Below, in pieces: positions 16,083-22,562 of a stretch of 36,791 nucleotides of DNA. The stretch covers positions 1-36,791 of the forward strand of contig CAKPRX010000014.1 of assembly GCA_934183135.1 (NCBI GenBank), read 5' to 3'. The notes under the pieces are model-generated. The model was not told the origin of the DNA. It ran no database searches and worked only from the letters and a program-made list of their open reading frames with translations. Source of the stretch: an uncultured Prevotella sp. (GTDB taxonomy: Bacteria > Bacteroidota > Bacteroidia > Bacteroidales > Bacteroidaceae). The translations under genes were made by a program, and so were the position numbers. Numbering within the stretch: the stretch's first letter is position 1; each line of letters opens with the position of its first letter.

Positions 16083-17969
16083 TTATTCTGTTCTGTAGTT
16101 TTTCTCTATATAGTTGACAAACGCCTGGTTACACAGGCGGGTGCCGCCGGGGGTGGGATATTTGCCCGTAAAGTACCAGTCGCCCTTATGATGGGGAATG
16201 GCCTGGCGCAGTCCGTCGACCGACTGGAACACTATCTCTATCGGCGTGGTCACTCCCTCGGGGCGCAGCATGTCTACTATCTTGTGGTTAATCTCCTCTA
16301 CGGTAAAGGGCTTGTATATGTCGCGTACACAGTTGCGCATCTGTTCCTTGGGCTTGGCCAGCTCGGCCTTGCAGTTCTGATAGGTGTCCTGGACGAGCTG
16401 CTCCATGCCGCGCTCGCGCAGCAACTGCATGGTGGCCCGGAACACGCAGAACTCCTCTAACCGGGCCATGTCGATGCCGTAGTAGTCAGGGTAACGTATC
16501 TGGGGGGCACTGCTTACGAGCACCATCTTCTTAGGATGCAGACGGTCCAGTATGCGGATGATGCTCTCCTTGAGCGTGGTACCGCGCACGATGCTGTCGT
16601 CGATAACGACCAGGTTGTCCTGATAGGGCTCCACGCTACCGTAGGTAATATCGTACACGTGCGAGGCCAGGTCGTTGCGCGAGTTGCCCTCGGTGATAAA
16701 GGTACGCAGCTTGATGTCCTTCCAGGCCACCTTCTCCATGCGTACCGACTCAGAGAGTATGGCGTCGAGCTCCTCGCGGGTGGGCACGTGGCCCAAGTGC
16801 TGTATGGCGGCTATCTTCTTCTCGTGTACATAGTGCTTGAAGCCCTGCAGCAGTCCGTAGAAAGCCACCTCGGCCGTATTGGGGATAAAGGAGAACACGG
16901 TGTGGGCCGTGTCGTAGTCTATGGCCCGGAGCACAGGCTCGGTAAGCTGCGAGCCCAGACGCTTGCGTTCCTGGTAGATGTCGCGGTCAGAGCCGCGCGA
17001 GAAGTAGATGCGCTCGAACGAGCAGGCCGAGTCGCCCCGCTGCTCCTGGATGCGCTCTATAGAGCAGGCGCCATTGCGCTTTACCATGAGGGCGGTGCCG
17101 GGCTGCAGTTCCTTGACATCCTCGCAGCTCAGGTCGAATGTGGTCTGCAACACGGGGCGCTCAGAGGCCAGGGCCACCACCTCGTCATCGATATAGTAGA
17201 AAGCGGGGCGTATGCCCCAGGGGTCGCGCATGGAGAACATCTCGCCAGAGCCCGTGAGGCCACACACCACGTAGCCGCCGTCAAAGTCGGCCATGGTGGT
17301 CTTGAGTACATTGCTCATCTTCACGTGGTCCTCGATGTAGCGGGTAATGTCGGTATCGGTAAGGCCCTGCTCGCGGGCTGCCTCAAAGTTGCGTTCCACC
17401 TCGCGGTCCAGCCTGTGTCCCATCAGTTCGAGCATGATATAGCTGTCGCTGTAGATGCGGGGGCACTGCCCCTGCCGGGTAAGCTTGGCGAAGATTTCCT
17501 CGATGTTGGTCATGTTAAAGTTGCCACAGAGGCAGAGGTTCTTGGCCCGCCAGTTGTTACGGCGCAGGAACGGGTGTACATACGACAGCCCGCGCTTGCC
17601 TGTGGTAGAGTATCTGAGGTGGCCCATGTAGAGTTCGCCGGCAAAGGGCAACTGCTCCTTGGCATAGGCAGCGTCCTGCATCTGGCCGGCAGGCACCCCG
17701 CGGTAGTTGGCGTGTACGGTGCCGAATATCTCGCGGATGGCGTCCTTGCCTTCGGCGCGCTCGCGGAACATGTACTCGTTGCCGGGTTGGGTCCCCAGTT
17801 TTACGCAGGCCATACCCGCACCTTCCTGGCCACGGTTATGCTGTTTCTCCATCATCAGGTAGAGCTTATTAAGGCCGTACATCCATGTGCCGTATTTCTC
17901 CTGATAGTACGACAGGGGCTTGAGCAACCGCACCATGGCCACGCCGCACTCATGTTTCAATACTTCCAT
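16083..17969 (-). CDS. Long PurF-like amidophosphoribosyltransferase
   Basis: The 628-aa protein combines an N-terminal Ntn (class II) glutamine amidotransferase domain with a C-terminal phosphoribosyltransferase domain. The likely nucleophile is Cys8 in KHECGVAMVRL, so a 7-residue propeptide would have to be removed. Glutaminase features include QHNRGQEGAG and MGHLRYSTTG. The PRPP loop reads VVIDDSIVRGTT. It is well over 100 residues longer than the roughly 470-500-aa standard PurF. This long form stands next to carA-carB in other Bacteroidales I know of. Its exact reaction, de novo purine entry or a variant, is not proven by sequence. Start ATG 17969 sits a few bases behind a terminator for the upstream gene; I see no consensus promoter. 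Confidence 0.85.
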   Translation of the reverse strand: MEVLKHECGVAMVRLLKPLSYYQEKYGTWMYGLNKLYLMMEKQHNRGQEGAGMACVKLGTQPGNEYMFRERAEGKDAIREIFGTVHANYRGVPAGQMQDAAYAKEQLPFAGELYMGHLRYSTTGKRGLSYVHPFLRRNNWRAKNLCLCGNFNMTNIEEIFAKLTRQGQCPRIYSDSYIMLELMGHRLDREVERNFEAAREQGLTDTDITRYIEDHVKMSNVLKTTMADFDGGYVVCGLTGSGEMFSMRDPWGIRPAFYYIDDEVVALASERPVLQTTFDLSCEDVKELQPGTALMVKRNGACSIERIQEQRGDSACSFERIYFSRGSDRDIYQERKRLGSQLTEPVLRAIDYDTAHTVFSFIPNTAEVAFYGLLQGFKHYVHEKKIAAIQHLGHVPTREELDAILSESVRMEKVAWKDIKLRTFITEGNSRNDLASHVYDITYGSVEPYQDNLVVIDDSIVRGTTLKESIIRILDRLHPKKMVLVSSAPQIRYPDYYGIDMARLEEFCVFRATMQLLRERGMEQLVQDTYQNCKAELAKPKEQMRNCVRDIYKPFTVEEINHKIVDMLRPEGVTTPIEIVFQSVDGLRQAIPHHKGDWYFTGKYPTPGGTRLCNQAFVNYIEKNYRTE

Positions 17970-17991
17970 GTCTTATTATATCTGTTGTCTT

Positions 17992-18035
17992 AAAAAAAAT
18001 GAAGAATGTATGTCTGCTAACAAAACATCCTTCAT
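17992..18035 (-). terminator. Terminator of the polysaccharide-export gene
   Basis: On the minus strand ATGAAGGATGT (18035-18025) pairs with ACATTCTTCAT (18009-17999) with one wobble, followed directly by eight T (about 17999-17992). It lies between the export gene and the PurF-like gene and could also act as an attenuator for the latter. Confidence 0.75.
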
Positions 18036-18046
18036 TTCTCTATATC

Positions 18047-18847
18047 TTATTTTCTTACTATATTGACGACTAAAGCCGCCACCGAAGTGAGAATACTTAC
18101 AAAGGAGAACCATAGTGTAGTAGAGCTACCGATACCGGAGTTCTTGGCCTTCACCCCGTTAGGTTCTACATATATTATATCATTCTGTTGTAAGTAATAA
18201 TAGGGCGAGTTGAATATATTGGCATCGTTGAGATTAAGGTAGTGATACTCTTTCTGGCCAGTTTCAGACTCGCGGATGAGTATCACGTTTTCGCGCTTAC
18301 CATATATCGTCAGGTCGCCGGCCTCGGCCAGCGCCTCCATTACGCTCATCTTCTCGGTGGTAACCGGCACCACGCAGGGCTTGGACACCTCGCCCAATAC
18401 GGTAACATGGTAGCTCGACATGCGTACCGTTACCACTGGCTTCTCGGTCTTGGCCAGATAGGGGGCTATACTCTTGACTATCAAGTCCTGGCACTGGTTC
18501 TTGGTAAGGCCCTGTATATGCAGCTTGCCTACCACGGGGAAGTCTATGTTACCATCGTTGTCTACCAGATAGGTCTGCAGCGAGCCGGCGCCCGACGACA
18601 ACTGGCCCGTGCTGTTCAGCGTATTTGAGACAGACAGGTTAAACGGCATGGCGGCCTCCGGGTTCTGCGTGCTCACCGTGATGGTAAGCAGGTCCTTCGG
18701 CATAATCTTGGCGTCATACAGGCCCTTAGACTTGTCGAAGTCAACCGACTGGATATTCTGGAAATAAGCAACCTTCTTGCTGCTTGAGCAAGCTGCCATA
18801 AAGAGCGCTGCCATCAGCATAATGAACGGGATGGTGTATCGTTTCAT
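18047..18847 (-). CDS. Outer-membrane polysaccharide export lipoprotein (Wza/BexD-like)
   Basis: The 266-aa protein starts MKRYTIPFIMLMAALFMAAC: a lipoprotein signal with acylated Cys20. A polysaccharide export domain follows (YDAKIMPKDLLTITVS, then VDNDGNIDFPVVGKLHIQGLT), then an SLBB-like beta domain (VTVLGEVSKPCVVPVT, EALAEAGDLTIYG). A hydrophobic segment near the C terminus (FVSILTSVAALVVNIV) may span the outer membrane as the Wza helix does. Such proteins form the exit channel for capsule or exopolysaccharide. No Wzc, glycosyltransferase cluster or flippase is adjacent, so it is an orphan here. The frame is open to 18910, but the promoter at 18880-18911 rules out the longer start. Confidence 0.92.
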   Translation of the reverse strand: MKRYTIPFIMLMAALFMAACSSSKKVAYFQNIQSVDFDKSKGLYDAKIMPKDLLTITVSTQNPEAAMPFNLSVSNTLNSTGQLSSGAGSLQTYLVDNDGNIDFPVVGKLHIQGLTKNQCQDLIVKSIAPYLAKTEKPVVTVRMSSYHVTVLGEVSKPCVVPVTTEKMSVMEALAEAGDLTIYGKRENVILIRESETGQKEYHYLNLNDANIFNSPYYYLQQNDIIYVEPNGVKAKNSGIGSSTTLWFSFVSILTSVAALVVNIVRK

Positions 18848-18879
18848 ATCGTATCGAAAAAATTTCATTAAACTTTCTG

Positions 18880-18911
18880 CAAAAATACTACTATTTTTTG
18901 ATAACGGCAAA
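18880..18911 (-). promoter_or_regulatory. Consensus promoter of the polysaccharide-export gene
   Basis: Minus strand TTTG (18911-18908), 20-base spacer, TATTTTTG (18887-18880). Start of transcription is predicted near 18873, 26 nt before the ATG at 18847. Confidence 0.85.
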
Positions 18912-19078
18912 GGTTTTTAGAGTAAAAACCATCATGGCTGTGAAAAAAGTAGTTTCCTGCCCAAGTGGTGCTTAGTACAAGTCCGAAAAAGCAGGCCCAT
19001 CTATGGGCCGCCCCTGGCCATCGGGCTGCAGTGGCACGGCCTTCTCCGCTATTATAAGATAAAAGAGGTGAAAGCAAC

Positions 19079-19258
19079 ATGATGGCAGAAACACTACTTG
19101 GAGCTCTCACTGGCAAACCGATGGCCAGCGCAAACATTGGAGATACCTGCCTTTACGACTCTTACGACGGCTACCAGCTCACGGACGGCGAGCCAATGGA
19201 TATTCATGGCTGGTGCCGGCGTGCCCCGCACGATGGATGGGTGTTGGCAAGCTATTGA
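19079..19258 (+). CDS. Candidate small protein, 59 aa, unknown
   Basis: A 59-codon frame begins ATGATGGCAGAA behind a purine-rich AGAGGTGAAAG, an unusually good ribosome site for this window. The product runs MMAETLLGALTGKPMASANI, then a Tyr/Asp-rich middle (CLYDSYDGYQLTDGE) and ends DGWVLASY. It has two cysteines (24 and 46) and three tryptophans or aromatic clusters, no signal peptide and no membrane segment. The composition looks protein-like and the stop is natural. I do not recognise a family and see no consensus promoter. It ends 33 bp before the dispersed repeat, whose left hairpin plus five T could terminate it. It could also be a relic or chance frame. Confidence 0.4.
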   Translation: MMAETLLGALTGKPMASANIGDTCLYDSYDGYQLTDGEPMDIHGWCRRAPHDGWVLASY

Positions 19259-19434
19259 CAACTTTCCGGATTGCATTGTAATAAATTTTCTGACAATGTA
19301 TAAATATACATTTTTGCCGTTTGGGCTTCGGGCGAGGGCATTGGGGGTTTCTGTATTTTGCCTGTACGCTCGCCGGGGGGGCGGCGGTGTCAAAAATGGC
19401 AATTCTCAGCCTACCCGGAAACCATCATTTTTTC

Positions 19435-19474
19435 GCTCGCGATGGTCATTAGAAACGTAATGACCATCGCGAGC
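19435..19474. repeat. Perfect 17-bp inverted repeat, 6-nt loop (copy A)
   Basis: Arms 19435-19451 and 19458-19474 are exact reverse complements around GAAACG. A further copy of part of the right arm, ATGACCATCGCG, follows at 19481-19492. Identical in copy B. Confidence 0.9.
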
Positions 19475-19573
19475 ACCAAAATGACCATCGCGGCGACTCC
19501 GGAAACCATCCTCGCAAGAGCCGAAAATAGGGCCGAAAAAGGCGATAAATGCCTCTGTTTTGTAAAAGGTTGT

Positions 19574-19581
19574 TACTTTTG
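19574..19581 (+). promoter_or_regulatory. Promoter-like TAnnTTTG box inside the repeat
   Basis: TACTTTTG fits the Bacteroidetes -7 consensus. The only TTTG upstream is 11 bases away (19559-19562), too close for a standard -33 box. If active it would start a transcript near 19588 running into the right hairpin. Confidence 0.35.
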
Positions 19582-19587
19582 CGGCCC

Positions 19588-19746
19588 TCGCGATGCCCCA
19601 AAGTGGCTCCGACAGCCCCGAAAATCGTCCTGGTTCGATGAAAAAATCTGGAATTTCTGCCCTGGAAAACAGGTGTTACGACTGTATATTTATACATTAT
19701 CGGCCCTCGTTTTGCATAAATATACAGTCGCGTGTAAGTTTTTTTT
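19588..19746 (+). ncRNA. Candidate repeat-encoded small RNA (about 160 nt)
   Basis: This is inference. The segment lies between a promoter-like box and a hairpin followed by eight T. Its first 70 or so bases are identical to the corresponding part of copy C, while the terminal hairpin keeps its arms and varies its loop between copies. The run of T begins eight bases after the stem, so the terminator is not canonical. No known RNA family is recognised. Confidence 0.3.
19679..19746 (+). terminator. Right-end hairpin of repeat copy A, terminator-like
   Basis: CGACTGTATATTTAT (19679-19693) pairs perfectly with 19716-19730. An eight-base linker and eight T (19739-19746) follow. In copy C the same hairpin has 21-bp perfect arms. 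Confidence 0.5.
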
Positions 19747-19800
19747 ACGGGTCGCGCCATGGTTATAACAACGATGGCATCTATGACACTTCCCATGGCG

Positions 19801-19833
19801 GGCATGGGGGCAACAAAAAAAGGCCTCCATGCC
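19801..19833 (-). terminator. Possible terminator hairpin after uxaC
   Basis: GGCATGGGGGC (19801-19811) can pair with GCCTCCATGCC (19823-19833) with one wobble. On the minus strand the loop holds seven T. It lies 43 bp beyond the uxaC stop. The T run is in the loop, not after the stem, so function is uncertain. Confidence 0.35.
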
Positions 19834-19875
19834 ACAGAGGACACGAAGACCCTGAATACTGGGGGATGCGCGGAG

Positions 19876-21279
19876 TTACTCGTAGAACCCGAAGTAACGG
19901 CGCGCGTTGTAGTACGAAATATCCTCGACCATACGGCTCAGCGTGGCATCGTCATTGGGTATCAGCCCATTCTCGACATCGGTACCTATCAGGTTGCAGA
20001 GCAAGCGGCGGAAGTACTCATGACGCGGATAGCTGAGGAACGAGCGCGAGTCGGTAAGCATGCCCACGAAGCGCGACAGCAGTCCTAAGTTAGACAGGGC
20101 ATTCATCTGGCGGGTCATACCGTCGAGCTGGTCATTGAACCACCAGCCAGCGCCAAACTGTATCTTTCCAGGCACCGAACCGTCCTGGAAGTTGCCTATC
20201 ATCGCGGCTATCATCTCATTGGCGCAGGGGTTGAGCGTATATATTATGGTACGGGTGAGCTTGCCGGCCGTATTGAGCTTGTCAAGGAACCGGGCCATAG
20301 CCGTGGCCGTGCTGAACTCGCCGATAGAGTCAAAACCGGTATCGGGGCCCAGCCTCTTGTACATCAGCGTATTGTTGTTACGGATGGGTCCATAGTGGTA
20401 CTGCTGCGTCCAGTTGTCAGCAGCGTCCATCTCGGCACACAGGGTGAGGAAGCAGTTCTTGTACTGGCGCACCTCGAGGGCCGACAGGCTCATGCCACGC
20501 ATCGATTTGGCAAATATAGTGTCTATCTGCGAGTCGGTATAAGGCTCGTCGTAGAACTCGTCCATGCCATGGTCCGACAGGCGACAGCCATTGGCGTTAA
20601 AGTAGTCGTGGCGCTTCTGCAGGGCATCTACCATATCCCTAAAGGAACTGATGTCAATACCGGCGGCCTGGCCAAGCTGCTTCACATAGTCGGCAAAGCC
20701 CTCCTTGTCGATGTTCATAGCCTTGTCAGGACGCCAGGCAGGTATCATCTTAATCTCAAAACCACTCTCGCGGGTCTGACGGTGATAGGCCAGGTCGTCT
20801 ACAGGGTCGTCGGTGGTACACACGCACTCCACATGGTAACGGCGCATCAGCCCACGGGCCGAGTATTCAGGCTGTTTCAGCTTTTCGTTACACTCTTCGT
20901 ATATCTCACGGGCCGTTTCAGGACAGAGCAGCTTGTCTATGCCGAAGCCTGTACGCAGCTCGAGGTGAGACCAGTGGTACAGCGGGTTGCGGTAACAGTA
21001 AGGCATCGTTTCGGCCCACTTCTCAAACTTCTCCCAGTCAGAGGCGTCGCCGGTAATGTATTTCTCGTCAACACCATTGGTACGCATGGCGCGCCACTTG
21101 TAGTGGTCGCCACCCAGCCAGAGCTCGGTGATGTTGGTAAAACGGTGGTCTTCGGCCACCATCTTCGGGTCGAGGTGACAGTGGTAGTCAATGATGGGCA
21201 TCTTGGCCGCATGGTCATGGTACAGATGCTTGGCGGTCTCTGTATCAAGCAGAAAATCCGCGTCCATAAACTGTTTCAT
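19876..21279 (-). CDS. uxaC: Glucuronate (uronate) isomerase
   Basis: UxaC interconverts D-glucuronate and D-fructuronate (also galacturonate and tagaturonate), the first step in uronic acid use. The 467-aa protein is full length and belongs to the amidohydrolase-like TIM-barrel group: the metal-site motif IIDYHCHLDPK is at about 29-39, and further conserved segments are TDDPVDDL and LTDSRSFLSYPRHEYFRR near the C terminus. It is cytosolic. No uxuA, uxuB, kdgK or transporter is next to it. It is a single-gene unit read divergently from ansA, with a promoter interleaved with that of ansA. Confidence 0.97.
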   Translation of the reverse strand: MKQFMDADFLLDTETAKHLYHDHAAKMPIIDYHCHLDPKMVAEDHRFTNITELWLGGDHYKWRAMRTNGVDEKYITGDASDWEKFEKWAETMPYCYRNPLYHWSHLELRTGFGIDKLLCPETAREIYEECNEKLKQPEYSARGLMRRYHVECVCTTDDPVDDLAYHRQTRESGFEIKMIPAWRPDKAMNIDKEGFADYVKQLGQAAGIDISSFRDMVDALQKRHDYFNANGCRLSDHGMDEFYDEPYTDSQIDTIFAKSMRGMSLSALEVRQYKNCFLTLCAEMDAADNWTQQYHYGPIRNNNTLMYKRLGPDTGFDSIGEFSTATAMARFLDKLNTAGKLTRTIIYTLNPCANEMIAAMIGNFQDGSVPGKIQFGAGWWFNDQLDGMTRQMNALSNLGLLSRFVGMLTDSRSFLSYPRHEYFRRLLCNLIGTDVENGLIPNDDATLSRMVEDISYYNARRYFGFYE

Positions 21280-21316
21280 AATCGCAAATATGTTTTTAAG
21301 TTCTATCTTTTGTTTG

Positions 21317-21350
21317 CAAATGTACGGACTTTTTTTTGCACACAGCCAAA
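21317..21350 (-). promoter_or_regulatory. Promoter of uxaC
   Basis: Minus strand TTTG (21350-21347), a 22-base spacer and TACATTTG (21324-21317). The spacer is one base longer than the usual range. It overlaps the ansA promoter. Confidence 0.65.
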
Positions 21351-21365
21351 AATATGTTATATTTG
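21335..21365 (+). promoter_or_regulatory. Consensus promoter of ansA
   Basis: TTTG (21335-21338), 19-base spacer, TATATTTG (21358-21365). Predicted start is near 21372, about 40 nt before the ATG at 21413. Its two boxes interlock with the uxaC promoter on the other strand. Confidence 0.85.
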
Positions 21366-21412
21366 CACTAATTTTTTTTAATTATCTACAAATCCGCTAA
21401 GCGATTACCGTG

Positions 21413-22453
21413 ATGAATTGGAACGGAAAAGTACTTCTGATATATACAGGTGGCACCATCGGGATGGATGTCAACCCCCAGACGGGCGCCCTTGAGCCCC
21501 TGGACTTTAAGCATCTCAAGGAGCATCTGCCTGAGTTCAAGTATATCAAGACAGACATCGATGTCTTTCAGTTTGACCCTCCCATCGACTCCAGCGACAT
21601 GAGCCCGCGCTCCTGGATTAAGCTGGTAGAGATAATCGAGTCGCTATACAGCCGCTATGATGGTTTCGTCATCCTGCATGGCACCGACACCATGGCCTAT
21701 ACAGCCTCGGCCCTGTCGTTCTTACTGGAGAATCTTACCAAGCCCGTAATACTTACCGGTAGCCAGCTGCCTCTGGGCCAGCTGCGCACCGACGGCAAGG
21801 AGAACATACTGACCAGCATCGAGCTGGCGTCGACCTACCACAAGGACGGGACACCCGTGGTGCCCGAAGTGTGTATCTACTTTAACGGGCACCTGCTCCG
21901 CGGCAACCGCTCGACCAAGAAGAACGCCGACGGGTTCAATGCCTTTGACTCGTTTAACTATCCCCACCTGTGCGATGCGGGCGTCAACTTCACCTTTCAT
22001 GAGCACCACATCCTGCATCCCGACTACTCGCGGCCCATGGTGGCCCACCACAAGATGGATCGCAATGTCATCATCTTCTCCCTCTTCCCCGGCATCGAGG
22101 AACACATCGTTAAGCATGTACTCGAGGCTCCCGAGCTGCGCGGCATCATCATGCGCAGTTTCGGCAGCGGCAATGCCCCCCACTATCCGTGGATTATACG
22201 GGCGCTGAAGGAGGCCAGCCAGCGGGGTGTGGTGGTGGTCAACATCAGCCAGTGTATAGCCGGATGTGTAGAGATGAGCCGCTACGACACGGGCATACAG
22301 CTGCTCGACGCGGGCATCATATCCGGACGCGACAGCACCGTCGAGGCAGCGGCCACCAAGCTCATGTTCCTTCAGGCTCAGTACCAGGATGCCGACAAGA
22401 TACGCCAGCTGATGGCCCACCCTATCGCCGGCGAGTTTACCGAAAACCAGTAA
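21413..22453 (+). CDS. ansA: Type I L-asparaginase
   Basis: The enzyme hydrolyses L-asparagine to aspartate and ammonia in the cytosol. The 346-aa protein has both threonine motifs: YTGGTIGM with Thr12 near the N terminus and LHGTDTMAYTAS with Thr91-Asp92. The catalytic lysine region reads RTDGKENI. There is no signal peptide, in keeping with the cytosolic type I enzyme. A GTG directly precedes the ATG at 21413; the ATG is preferred. Transcribed alone from a consensus promoter, divergent from uxaC and convergent with dapA. Confidence 0.95.
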   Translation: MNWNGKVLLIYTGGTIGMDVNPQTGALEPLDFKHLKEHLPEFKYIKTDIDVFQFDPPIDSSDMSPRSWIKLVEIIESLYSRYDGFVILHGTDTMAYTASALSFLLENLTKPVILTGSQLPLGQLRTDGKENILTSIELASTYHKDGTPVVPEVCIYFNGHLLRGNRSTKKNADGFNAFDSFNYPHLCDAGVNFTFHEHHILHPDYSRPMVAHHKMDRNVIIFSLFPGIEEHIVKHVLEAPELRGIIMRSFGSGNAPHYPWIIRALKEASQRGVVVVNISQCIAGCVEMSRYDTGIQLLDAGIISGRDSTVEAAATKLMFLQAQYQDADKIRQLMAHPIAGEFTENQ

Positions 22454-22473
22454 CCCACCGATGGCCATCTACG

Positions 22474-22515
22474 CAGAGAGGGCTACACCTGCAGCAGCAA
22501 GTGTAGCCCTCTCTG
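22474..22515. terminator. Bidirectional hairpin between ansA and dapA
   Basis: CAGAGAGGGCTACAC (22474-22488) pairs perfectly with 22501-22515 across a 12-base loop. There is no clear T run on the plus strand. It sits between two convergent stops and probably serves both. Confidence 0.7.
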
Positions 22516-22562
22516 TATGTATTGCAGCCATCCCCGCGGTTAGCATAGGGAGGTGCCACCCG

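Larger units (their letters stand above)
19291..19746 (+). repeat. Dispersed palindromic repeat, complete copy A (about 455 bp)
   Basis: This is the only complete copy. In order it has: an AT-rich palindrome AATGTATAAATATACATT (19295-19312) followed by T; a GC-rich divergent stretch (19313-19387); a well-conserved core (19388-19570) with a perfect 17-bp inverted repeat (19435-19474); a promoter-like TACTTTTG (19574-19581); a second conserved block (19580-19660); and a 15-bp AT-rich hairpin (19679-19730) with eight T after it. Reverse-complement partial copies lie at 1-280 and 36626-36791. The 19-mer TGTATATTTATACATTATC occurs at 19683-19701 and, inverted with one change, at the left end. No transposase and no clear target duplication are seen. 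Confidence 0.9.

Noticed and set aside
16536..17993. Long open frame (485 codons) antisense to the PurF-like gene; similar long antisense frames at 13459-14814, 26844-28316 and 454-1368
   Set aside because: They lie wholly opposite well-identified enzymes, are low in protein-like motifs and rich in His/Leu/Val runs typical of codon shadows in GC-rich genes.
19435..19492. CRISPR-like array from repeated ATGACCATCGCG
   Set aside because: Only three half-sites, alternating in orientation, with no regular spacers and no cas genes.
19358..19768. 136-codon frame across the repeat
   Set aside because: Differences between repeat copies do not favour third positions, the product has no recognisable fold, and the palindromes dictate the sequence.
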